Positions 17,453-23,935 of a stretch of 43,308 nucleotides of DNA are shown here, piece after piece (positions within the stretch are counted from its first letter, which is position 1; each line of letters opens with the position of its first letter). The DNA is taken from positions 1 through 43,308 of the forward strand of contig LFSB01000019.1 of the NCBI GenBank assembly GCA_001513045.1, read 5' to 3'. Both the position numbers and the translations under genes were made by a program. Below the pieces are notes generated by a model that saw only the letters and a program-made list of their open reading frames with translations, was not told where the DNA came from and did not search any database. Origin of the DNA: Clostridiales bacterium DTU089. Lineage in GTDB: Bacteria; Bacillota; Clostridia; Oscillospirales; Acutalibacteraceae.

Positions 17453-18386
17453 AATGTCGTTCCATTATTGCTCTGCCATCTATGCCGATTTTTGTTAAAT
17501 ATCTTTCGCCGTTTGGCTTAATATATTCTTTTATTTCTCCCGGCTTGCCTAAAAAGCGCTCATCTGCTGTTTTTTTCGGCTGCCACTTTCCTCCGTATGC
17601 GCTGCCCATACCTTTCCCGTCGCTGTATGGTGCAATCCATCCACTTTTAATTACAAGATTGCTGCCGGTTGGCAACGGCTGTTCTCCGCAAATGTATTTT
17701 GCAAACTTTGACGGAATATAGTCGTCATTCTGGTATTTCCACGATGACAGCTCGTAATCGACATACACAATGTTTCCTTCCATTTCGGGAAACGGATTGT
17801 TATAGCAAATAATCCGCTCAGGCTCAATTGCCTTGAGCATCTCATTGTACCCTTTAAGGAAAAAATCCTTCTGGTCGGCATGGTTGTTGTGTGCTGAAAC
17901 CATATAGGTAGATACCGCAACGGTACTGCCTTTCGGGATACCCGAAAAACAATAATCAAAGGTATTCTCATCACCCCAGCTAACCGTCGGTATAACTCTG
18001 ATACCCTTTGAAGCAAAATATGCCCCGCACCATCGGTTGCGAAAGGTATTGTATAACTGTATTGTGGGGTTCATTTCACGGTACATACTAAAATCCGGCG
18101 ACAAAACCGCTTTATAACGCTTTAATTTTTCAATATCAGTGTCGGGATTCTTCCACACCTTCTCAAATTTGTAGTCGTACAAAAAGAAGTGCACCATACG
18201 GTCGAGATGATTTGTGTTTTCAAGACTTGTTCGGTCAAATCCCAACAAAAGCAAATTATTAAATTCTTCAGCCGTGAATGTCGCCTTGGGAATATCCGGA
18301 ATTTTGAAGGGGTCTGCGCTTTTGCCGTCAAATTGATTGCGTAGCAGAAACGGACTTGTTCGGTAATTGTAGTTTTCTTCGGTCAT
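17016..18386 (-). CDS. DUF4417 protein with His-rich C-terminal tail
   Basis: About 456 residues. Residues 40-240 resemble DUF4417, a family seen mainly in prophages and integrative elements (GIRVIPTVSWGDENTFDYCF, then STYMVSAHNNHADQKDFFLKG). After a linker with GKPGEIKEY and NGERYLTKIGIDGRAIMERH comes HLTDHHRAHTGHTNPHDH, a motif reminiscent of tails on phage head and polymorphic-toxin proteins, possibly a nuclease or metal site. The last 120 residues are unrecognised and are duplicated in the neighbouring gene. Start at 18386 was chosen because GGGAG lies eight bases upstream. The region is visibly richer in A+T than its surroundings, a sign of transfer. Function unknown. Confidence 0.7.
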   Translation of the reverse strand: MTEENYNYRTSPFLLRNQFDGKSADPFKIPDIPKATFTAEEFNNLLLLGFDRTSLENTNHLDRMVHFFLYDYKFEKVWKNPDTDIEKLKRYKAVLSPDFSMYREMNPTIQLYNTFRNRWCGAYFASKGIRVIPTVSWGDENTFDYCFSGIPKGSTVAVSTYMVSAHNNHADQKDFFLKGYNEMLKAIEPERIICYNNPFPEMEGNIVYVDYELSSWKYQNDDYIPSKFAKYICGEQPLPTGSNLVIKSGWIAPYSDGKGMGSAYGGKWQPKKTADERFLGKPGEIKEYIKPNGERYLTKIGIDGRAIMERHLTDHHRAHTGHTNPHDHKVLWNNPVVHPDMGESINYPDGNIPEFKNYKGLKSMYTRVQANSPEENRFKTISDFKCCMKYHGEVEFVWNNKIYNIVHDPDGIVIYEAHKGETECKYQTADEVLEYLIDGVRLRDIITEAEVTERTI

Positions 18387-18504
18387 TTTTATTTCTCCCA
18401 TTATGATGATAAGGACAAAGTCCTCTCACTAATAGGGTAAAACAACAGCATTTGTTGCACAAAACGGGGCAACATAATTGCAGTGTTAACAGAAAATTTA
18501 CACC

Positions 18505-18924
18505 TCACACTAATTTCAGTTCAATCCGTCTGTCGCGCAGGATATAATGAGCGTTGCTCATGGCGGTATCGTCTGCGAGAGCACTTTCGGCAAGGATTAT
18601 TTTAGCAGGCGCATAATCTGCCATAGCTTCAATATTCTCAGTTGTGATATTTTCTGCAAGGCAAATCAGAAGCAGGCAATCCTCGCCTACTGAATAGGCT
18701 GTAACACCGTCAATATCAATCTTTTTAACCGTATATGTCAGCGGAACACCCCACTTGAGCATAATTTCACAGACTATATAGGTACGGTCGACTTTGACAT
18801 TATGTATCATAGAATTCATACGGTCATACAGTGACAGCATATTTTCCTCAGCGACTGGAGTACCATCCCATGCGTGGAGGTTTGAAGAATCCAGTTTGAA
18901 TACACGGAAGCCGTATACAATTTC
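18505..18924 (-). pseudogene. Fragment of type III DNA methyltransferase (Mod), C-terminus
   Basis: About 140 codons that read like the end of a site-specific adenine methyltransferase of type III systems: GFRVFKLDSSNLHAWDGTP, then KWGVPLTYTVKKIDIDG and ILAESALADDTAMSNAHYIL. The frame is open upstream of its first ATG (18840) to about 18924 and then joins unrelated sequence. The catalytic DPPY and FxG motifs are absent. In normal loci mod precedes res, and here the order mod remnant, DUF4417, res remnants on one strand preserves that. Confidence 0.7.
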
Positions 18925-19186
18925 CCTCCGAAGGAGGGGAATTTTTCGTTAGATTCATTAATAGGTTTATCAAGCTCGGAAGGCTTGATTTTCCACAGCT
19001 TGCCGAGCTTTAACGCAATTAAGCCTCTGTCCGATATATAATTCAGCACGGTATTTCTTGTTACTCCCGGATATCCGATTCTTCTTTGACGGATATAAAG
19101 TGCCCCGTAATATTATCTGAATTTTCAGCACATTGCATTTCGTTGTCGCTTGCAACAGCTATATTATATTTGTTATTATATAGCAT
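18925..19186 (-). pseudogene. Frameshifted helix-turn-helix (excisionase-like) gene
   Basis: Two frames together give one small DNA-binding protein. One frame starts at ATG 19186 and reaches ITGHFISVKEESDIRE before a stop near 19067. The next frame continues with VTRNTVLNYISDRGLIALKLG and KLWKIKPSELDKP. This matches the MerR/Xis-type helix-turn-helix seen in excisionase-like proteins of integrative elements. A one-base indel around GGGAGTAACA would restore the frame. It sits beside a tRNA gene and ahead of the R-M debris, as expected for remains of an integrated element. No ribosome site precedes the ATG. Confidence 0.55.
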
Positions 19187-19387
19187 ATTTGGTTTTATTT
19201 CAACTTGTTTCAGCATATTTTGCACAAATATCAAATTTCACAAATTGGTGTCTATCAAATGTCTGCTATTGTTTTTCAGAGCTTTTTAGGCATTTAAAAA
19301 CAAATTTTGAATATAAAAATCGCTCAAGCCCTTGATTCTAAAGACTTGAACGATGGTGCAAATGTTTATACAATAACCAAAAGAAAA

Positions 19388-19416
19388 GTCCGGATGCTCT
19401 GTATGAACATCCGGAC
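19388..19416 (-). terminator. Intrinsic terminator of tRNA-Leu(CAG)
   Basis: Arms GTCCGGATG and CATCCGGAC follow the CCA end, then CTTTTCTTTTGG on the minus strand. It is nearly identical to the terminator at 197-225, with a compensated base pair in the stem. Confidence 0.8.
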
Positions 19417-19503
19417 TGGTGCGGATAACAGGAATTGAACCTGCATGAGGGAATCCTCACTAGAACCTGAATCTAGCGCGTCTGCCAGTTCCGCCATATC
19501 CGC
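19417..19503 (-). tRNA. tRNA-Leu (anticodon CAG)
   Basis: A complete 87-nt class II tRNA with encoded CCA. The acceptor stem begins GCGGATA and pairs with the 3' TATCCGC. The anticodon stem CTAGA/TCTAG encloses TTCAGGT, giving anticodon CAG. The variable arm is GTGAGGATTCCCTCATG. Its 5' half (to the anticodon loop) is repeated at 19956-19993, and the S23 element lies between that copy and this gene. The usual promoter stands upstream of the distant copy, not directly before this gene, so expression may depend on a longer transcript. Confidence 0.95.
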
Positions 19504-19507
19504 ATAT
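19466..19507. repeat. 42-bp direct repeat, copy within intact tRNA-Leu
   Basis: This 42-bp sequence is identical to 19956-19997. It covers tRNA positions 1-38 (through the anticodon-loop CAGG) and four bases upstream. The two copies are 490 bp apart and bracket the S23 element. Confidence 0.95.
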
Positions 19508-19519
19508 AAATAATGCAGA

Positions 19520-19541
19520 ATGCAAAGTGCATAATGCAGAA
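19520..19541. repeat. Terminal inverted repeat of S23 element, left
   Basis: This 22-bp sequence, rich in TGCA/TGCAT, matches the reverse complement of 19908-19929 at 19 of 22 positions. It directly abuts the S23 stop codon. Confidence 0.65.
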
Positions 19542-19889
19542 TTATTTGTTTGAAGATTTACATATAGAAACGAGAAGTTTAATGATCTCGGTAATATCGG
19601 TTTCTAAGCTTAAAAACTGAAGTTCTGTTATATAGTCCGTTTTATAAAGAAGCTTTATCCAATAATAAGATTCATTTGCTTCTTTGAGCGCTATACTCAT
19701 TTTTGATATAAAATCAGCTTTGCTTTGTCCACGCTGAGCTTCTGAAACATTTGCACCGATACTCGTGCCGGAACGAAGCAACTGCTTTGAAAGAACATAC
19801 TCTTTCTTTTCGCTGTTCAGGTGTTTATACAAGTTAACGATTCTAACCGCAAAATCAAAGCTTTTATTTTCAATCTGATTTTCAGCCAT
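19542..19889 (-). CDS. S23/four-helix-bundle protein (IVS/Avd-like)
   Basis: A 115-residue, all-helical protein. The family signature is visible in FAVRIVNLYKHLN, then LLRSGTSIGANVSEAQRGQSKADFI (in part: GTSIGANVSEAQRG) and KEANESYYWIKLL. Such proteins are encoded in 23S rRNA intervening sequences and are related to the Avd accessory protein of diversity-generating retroelements; they bind nucleic acid. ATG 19889 is chosen because CGAGGAACGG precedes it, while the ATG at 19922 lies inside the inverted repeat. It is the only gene of the element within tRNA-Leu(CAG). No reverse transcriptase is nearby. Confidence 0.9.
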   Translation of the reverse strand: MAENQIENKSFDFAVRIVNLYKHLNSEKKEYVLSKQLLRSGTSIGANVSEAQRGQSKADFISKMSIALKEANESYYWIKLLYKTDYITELQFLSLETDITEIIKLLVSICKSSNK

Positions 19890-19907
19890 ACCGTTCCTCG
19901 TTTTGCA

Positions 19908-19929
19908 TTTTGCATTAAGCACTATGCAT
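19908..19929. repeat. Terminal inverted repeat of S23 element, right
   Basis: Partner of 19520-19541 in inverted orientation, with three mismatches. Confidence 0.65.
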
Positions 19930-19930
19930 T

Positions 19931-19952
19931 TGTATCCTCCGCAGAGGATACA
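19931..19952 (-). other. Perfect hairpin directly after the tRNA 5' half
   Basis: The 9-bp arms TGTATCCTC and GAGGATACA enclose a CGCA tetraloop. It lies four bases from the truncated tRNA half and before the S23 gene. It could cap or terminate the short tRNA-half transcript (no U-tract follows), or be a recognition site for the element. Confidence 0.8.
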
Positions 19953-19955
19953 CTC

Positions 19956-19993
19956 CCTGAATCTAGCGCGTCTGCCAGTTCCGCCATATCCGC
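19956..19993 (-). pseudogene. 5' half of tRNA-Leu(CAG), truncated at the anticodon loop
   Basis: Identical to the first 38 bases of the intact tRNA at 19503, ending with TTCAGG, and then replaced by GAGTG and the hairpin. It is the copy that sits behind the tRNA promoter. The 42-bp direct repeat containing it runs 19956-19997. Confidence 0.95.
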
Positions 19994-20011
19994 ATATTTA
20001 GTGCGAGAAAA

Positions 20012-20040
20012 AGGATATCAAAAAAAGCGGGAAATGTCAA
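20012..20040 (-). promoter_or_regulatory. Promoter upstream of the tRNA-Leu half
   Basis: On the minus strand TTGACA (20035-20040), 17 bp, TATCCT (20012-20017). It lies 18 bp before the truncated tRNA copy, as expected for the original tRNA promoter now separated from the intact gene by 490 bp. Confidence 0.75.
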
Positions 20041-20204
20041 GAGCCGGAGGAAAAATCTTTTGAACACAGGTATAAAATCTTTTGATACGGAGAAAAAGAT
20101 TTCGGACATCTTCTTAAATGCGGGGAAAAAGGTATTTTAGGCGATGGTGTTAGTGCTCGGTGCGCGCGCGAAGGAGAGAGAATTGCGGAATTTTTAAAAG
20201 GGAA

Positions 20205-20426
20205 TCAGCTTACCGGCTTGGTATCCGTTTTGCGCCTGACCTTTTCCTTGGTTCCGTCCGGACGCAGAATCGATGAATTGTCGAGCGTATTGCGCAAAGA
20301 GCGTGTATATGATTCTATATATTCGGCGCGCAGGGCCTGTTGTTCAAGCTTCTCCTCGTCCGTAAGTCCGGATTCTCGGGACTTGCGGGCGAGAGCATTT
20401 ATGCGGTCTATTTTTTTCTGTTCCAT
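20205..20426 (-). CDS. DUF896 (YnzC-type) family protein
   Basis: A 73-residue basic helical protein with the family pattern KIDRINALARKSRESGLTDEEKLEQQALR, quoted here only in part: INALARKSRESGLT. These small Firmicutes proteins form a helical hairpin; YnzC of Bacillus belongs to this family, and the cellular role is not established. ATG at 20426 matches the usual N-terminus. The upstream ribosome site AAAGGA lies 12 bases away and belongs to a leader element shared with two other genes. An ATG within that leader (codons MVINMEQ) could also be used. Confidence 0.85.
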   Translation of the reverse strand: MEQKKIDRINALARKSRESGLTDEEKLEQQALRAEYIESYTRSLRNTLDNSSILRPDGTKEKVRRKTDTKPVS

Positions 20427-20429
20427 ATT

Positions 20430-20562
20430 TATGACCATTCCTTTCCGCCAAGCCGCAAAGTTTGTGGCGGTATTCGGCAAACGAAGCCCTGCTTCGTTAT
20501 GAAATGACGGTCGTTGACCGTCAAGTCACAAATTTGCCGTTTGAAAGATTTATCTTTCAAAC
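20430..20562 (-). promoter_or_regulatory. Shared leader element, copy A (before DUF896 gene)
   Basis: The leader runs from a 24-base hairpin at 20539-20562 to the ribosome site. Its gene-proximal part has a stem 20445-20449/20466-20470 with loop containing TTTGCGGCT, then GGAAAGGAATGGTCATAA. The same gene-proximal sequence stands before the FAD-Rieske gene (41610-41748) and the large permease gene (32019-32060). Additional hairpins are CGAAGC/GCTTCG and GACGGTC/GACCGTC. It may be a regulatory RNA or a repeat that donates a ribosome site. Confidence 0.7.
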
Positions 20563-20590
20563 CTTTGTCCTCTTGCAGGAAGCTCTCCTG

Positions 20591-22258
20591 TCAACCTGCT
20601 GCTTTTATTTCGTAAAATATTACATTGCTGGCGCCCAGTGTTTCGGAGATTTTCAGTTTCCCATCAACGACCTGTGCGCTTTCGGTTACGGGAATAAGGC
20701 GCGATGCCTCAATATATTTGCTGCGCAGAGTGCTGTAGTACAATTCCCGTGCCGCTGCGTCCGACAGGGTCGTGGTGTTGTCTATGCACGGGTCGTCGGG
20801 CGACCAGGAAAAGCAGTCGTCGCCGATGTCGTATTCTTTTCTGTCCTGCTGCCACTCATCAAAATAATTACATTCGTCGCTGACGAGACTTCTTTTGATT
20901 GAGACATTTTTTCCGTCAAGCTGCGGTATATTCAATGCGAAATTCAGCTCGACGCTTCCGTCATAATCTATATCATTTTTAAAATTGTAGGCCATAACGT
21001 GAAGCGTGGCTGTATGCTCATCCCACACCGAAACGCAACCGACCTCTACGTCCTTTCCGAGGCGATTCGGTGTAAGCGAGGTGTGCGCAACGGCTCCGTC
21101 GGAGAATTCGGACAAATTTTTTGCAACATGATAACTTACGGTCGGATAACCGTCTGTCAGCCCGTTTGAAAGATAGCCCCAGGATGAAAAATAATCAAGT
21201 CCGCTGTCAATTCCCTGCTTGTAGATTCGTGCGTCGTATGCCGCCTGCCATGTGAAGCCCACAGTGCGGTTGAAAAGCTGGCTGTCATTTGCTCCGGAGG
21301 TATTGCCGCACAGAAGTCTGCCTTCGTCAATACCGTATATCAGATTGTTCAAGCCGAAGCTCTCTGCTGTATTACGCAGATAAGCAATTGTTTCCGGAAG
21401 AGTTTTGCCGAGAGTGAATTGTCCCGGTTGGGAATCGTAAAATGATGCCGAGAGGAAACATACCCGGGTGCCGGTGCCTCCGTTGGCGTAGTTTGTGCCT
21501 CGGGCAATGTGCTCTATAAACAGCGCTTCGTCCCAAAGTCCTTCGGTTACGCTCATGCTGTGTGCGCCTACAAAAACGTTGTCTCCGAGCACGTCAACAA
21601 GTGCCTGTACGGTGTAGTCATACAGCTTGCAGAAGGCCTCCGCCGAATCCTCCGGATTTTTGCTTTTTGCCATAAACCAGTCGGAGTTTTCATATTCTGT
21701 CATGCACCCGAAGCGCCAGGTCAGAACCTCGTCCGCTCCGAATTCATCTGAAAGCGCCTGTGCGATTGCTTTTATATAATCATAGTATAAATTGTAGTCA
21801 TCGGGGGGATACATATTCATTTCAAAGTTGCCGAGCTCGTAGCCTGAGGTGAATTTAAGCGGTACTCCTCCGAGCTTGAGGTGAGGCTTTGCACCGAGTG
21901 TCAGGATACCCCGGCAATTTTTTATAAGACGCGAAAAATCGTAATCCGTGTAAGTTGAGGTGTCATAGGGGTCAATAAACAAATCACGCTGAGCCGTTCC
22001 GCCGGTGCATTGCATAAGCTGAACATATTTGACAAACTCAAAAACATTGTTTTCCTGCTCCGGGTCAGGCTCAAAAAACGTTGTGCCCATGTCCCAGACA
22101 TTGACATTGCTTGCCATATTTGAGAGCGTTTTGCCCGTTGCCGAAGCGTCAATGTTTATATCCACGGTGTTCCTCCTTTTCAGAAGCTCGGCGTTTGATG
22201 AAATCAAAACGCACAGCAATGCAATTAATGCAATCAAATCTTTAATAACTGTTGCCAT
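20591..22258 (-). CDS. GH39-like glycoside hydrolase (beta-xylosidase type)
   Basis: A 555-residue protein. Residues 7-21 are a hydrophobic stretch that may be an uncleaved signal anchor or signal peptide. The catalytic barrel has WRFGCMTEYEN (181-191), where Glu188 fits the acid/base, and IYGIDEGRLL (308-316), where Glu312 fits the nucleophile. A beta-sandwich tail begins near residue 400. Clan GH-A enzymes of this type cleave beta-xylosides or similar linkages. AGGAGG lies seven bases before the ATG. It appears to be alone, divergent from the MFS-GH43 operon that starts at 22478, so the two units may be co-regulated. Confidence 0.8.
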   Translation of the reverse strand: MATVIKDLIALIALLCVLISSNAELLKRRNTVDINIDASATGKTLSNMASNVNVWDMGTTFFEPDPEQENNVFEFVKYVQLMQCTGGTAQRDLFIDPYDTSTYTDYDFSRLIKNCRGILTLGAKPHLKLGGVPLKFTSGYELGNFEMNMYPPDDYNLYYDYIKAIAQALSDEFGADEVLTWRFGCMTEYENSDWFMAKSKNPEDSAEAFCKLYDYTVQALVDVLGDNVFVGAHSMSVTEGLWDEALFIEHIARGTNYANGGTGTRVCFLSASFYDSQPGQFTLGKTLPETIAYLRNTAESFGLNNLIYGIDEGRLLCGNTSGANDSQLFNRTVGFTWQAAYDARIYKQGIDSGLDYFSSWGYLSNGLTDGYPTVSYHVAKNLSEFSDGAVAHTSLTPNRLGKDVEVGCVSVWDEHTATLHVMAYNFKNDIDYDGSVELNFALNIPQLDGKNVSIKRSLVSDECNYFDEWQQDRKEYDIGDDCFSWSPDDPCIDNTTTLSDAAARELYYSTLRSKYIEASRLIPVTESAQVVDGKLKISETLGASNVIFYEIKAAG

Positions 22259-22477
22259 CCCTCAGCCTCCTCAAAAAGATTTATGTGTTTATGATAACAT
22301 AAGGTGTCTTCAAAAACAAGAGCCGCCGCAACATATATATTCAGAATACGGCGTCTTCAGATGCCGCGCCGATAAAAATCGGTTGTTTTTGTGGATTTTT
22401 TGTTCGACATGTGTTAAAATGTCTTCATATGTATAAGTGCGCGGGTGCGTACGCATTGGGAAGGGGAGTCTGAGCTT
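22259..22477. other. Divergent intergenic region between GH39-like and MFS genes
   Basis: The 219-bp gap must hold both divergent promoters, but I see no box pair as clear as elsewhere in the window. A small hairpin CCGAT/ATCGG lies at about 22370-22383, and AACATATATATTC is A+T rich. No obvious operator palindrome. Confidence 0.4.
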
Positions 22478-23920
22478 ATGAAAAAAACTCCGGAGCAGAA
22501 ACGTGAAAAAGAGATAGCGCGGCTTACCAGAGAGAAGAATAAACCGAAATTTCCCGGATACCTCATCTATTTTGTAATGATTATTACGGTAATCTACATA
22601 GCTGACGAGGTTGCCACGCAAATAGGCACGCAGATGCAGTCGGTCATTGCCTCGCAGATATTTGCACCGGTGGTCGGCAAGGATGTAGCTGTTGCGCGAA
22701 TGAGCGCAATTTCAACGGTTTCCATGCTTTTTTCGGTTGTGGCCTTCATTTACAAGCCGCTTTCGGACCGCTACGGCAGACGCGTTTTCCTCGTTGTAAA
22801 CACTCTGGGAATGGGTGTGGGACTCACCTTTATATCGCTTGCGACAAACATCCCCGTATATCTGCTCGGCGCTGCGTTCATAGCGTTTTTCATTCCTCAT
22901 GACATGCAGGCGGTTTATATTCAGGAATGTGCGCCCGCCAAGCACAGGGGTAAGATGTATTTTATAATCAAATCCCTTTCCACTGTCGGCATGCTGCTTA
23001 TACCTCTGCTTCGTAAGGCGTTTATTCCCTCAACCGACCTTTCCGGCTGGAGATTTGTTTATATAATCCCCGCGTGTGTAGCCTTTATCTCGGTGGTTAT
23101 TGCGCTGTTCTGCATAAGGGAGTCCGATGTCTTTATTGACAACAGACTGAATTATCTGACCGGAGAACACACCGCCGATAAGAACAAGGATGCCCAGATA
23201 CAGGGCAGCCTCTTGAACGGTATAAAATTTGTATTCAGACACAGGCAGCTGAGGGTATTGTATATCGCCGGCGGCTTTTTGATGTTCGGGATGCTTATAA
23301 CCTCCTATTATGAGTCAATAATGACCTACGGCTTTGCACAGCAGTTTGTTGCTGCGGGACTTGACATTGAAAGCGCAAAGCTTGAGGCAAATGCCTATGT
23401 TACGCAGGCGCTGATGCTTTTCAGCATCGGAAGCGCCATCTTCCAAATGCTGCCGAGTTTAACAATCGACCGTCTCGGCAGAAAACCCACGGCTATTTTC
23501 ACATGCTGCACGATGCTCGTTGCGTATCTTGCGTTTTATTTCGGCTCGGGCAACGGTATTGCTCCGAGTATAGTCGGCTTCTGCTGCGGAGCTGCAGTGG
23601 GCAGCTACTGGGCGAACGGCGATATAATAGGTCTTATGGCTGCGGAATCCGCGCCCACAAATCTCCGCGTTTCGGTAACAACCTCGTATTCGATAATCAG
23701 CGGTGTAATATATGCCGTGGCCATGCTTACGGTTATGATACTTGCCAACATACTCGGTGATGCAAAAATCGGTTTGGTATGTCTTGTAACAATAGTACCC
23801 GGAATGACGCTCGGACTCGTGCTGCTCTGCCTGAAGGTCAAGGAGACAAAGGGTATGGATTTAACCAATGTCGATACGCAGGCGCTTGACGCTCCTCAGG
23901 AGCAAACCGTTAATTCATAA
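22478..23920 (+). CDS. MFS transporter, sugar-porter-like
   Basis: About 480 residues with twelve hydrophobic segments. MFS loop motifs are visible: DRYGRR after helix 2, PAKHRGKMY after helix 4 and DRLGRKP in the second half. The basic N-terminus (about 30 residues, rich in Lys/Arg/Glu) is cytoplasmic. ATG at 22478 has GGGGAG nine bases upstream. It is 15 bp ahead of the GH43 gene, so it probably imports the substrate of that enzyme, perhaps arabinosides or xylosides. Confidence 0.9.
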   Translation: MKKTPEQKREKEIARLTREKNKPKFPGYLIYFVMIITVIYIADEVATQIGTQMQSVIASQIFAPVVGKDVAVARMSAISTVSMLFSVVAFIYKPLSDRYGRRVFLVVNTLGMGVGLTFISLATNIPVYLLGAAFIAFFIPHDMQAVYIQECAPAKHRGKMYFIIKSLSTVGMLLIPLLRKAFIPSTDLSGWRFVYIIPACVAFISVVIALFCIRESDVFIDNRLNYLTGEHTADKNKDAQIQGSLLNGIKFVFRHRQLRVLYIAGGFLMFGMLITSYYESIMTYGFAQQFVAAGLDIESAKLEANAYVTQALMLFSIGSAIFQMLPSLTIDRLGRKPTAIFTCCTMLVAYLAFYFGSGNGIAPSIVGFCCGAAVGSYWANGDIIGLMAAESAPTNLRVSVTTSYSIISGVIYAVAMLTVMILANILGDAKIGLVCLVTIVPGMTLGLVLLCLKVKETKGMDLTNVDTQALDAPQEQTVNS

Positions 23921-23935
23921 GACGGGGGGAGCACA

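Larger units (their letters stand above)
19508..19955 (-). mobile_element. S23/four-helix-bundle element inserted in tRNA-Leu
   Basis: A 448-bp unit between 42-bp direct repeats. It holds a single gene (four-helix-bundle protein), imperfect terminal inverted repeats (19520-19541 and 19908-19929, 19 of 22 bases matching, made of TGCATT-like units) and a perfect hairpin at 19931-19952. S23-type genes are known inside intervening sequences of 23S rRNA. Here a relative has landed at the anticodon loop of a tRNA and the tRNA has been rebuilt downstream. There is no recombinase in the unit, so mobility would depend on host or other factors. A tandem duplication of tRNA sequence after insertion is an alternative origin. 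Confidence 0.75.

Noticed and set aside
16323-18386. Complete polymorphic toxin-immunity locus
   Set aside because: The tail looks toxin-like, but no secretion domain and no clear immunity gene are adjacent; the next pieces are restriction-modification remnants.
19542-19889. Part of a diversity-generating retroelement
   Set aside because: The protein is Avd/S23-like, but there is no reverse transcriptase and no template/variable repeat pair within the window.
19466-19997. Group I intron in tRNA-Leu
   Set aside because: Group I introns do insert in tRNA-Leu anticodon loops, but here the downstream tRNA is complete, the insert is only 448 bp with a protein gene, and I see no intron core. The arrangement is a duplication, not a split gene.
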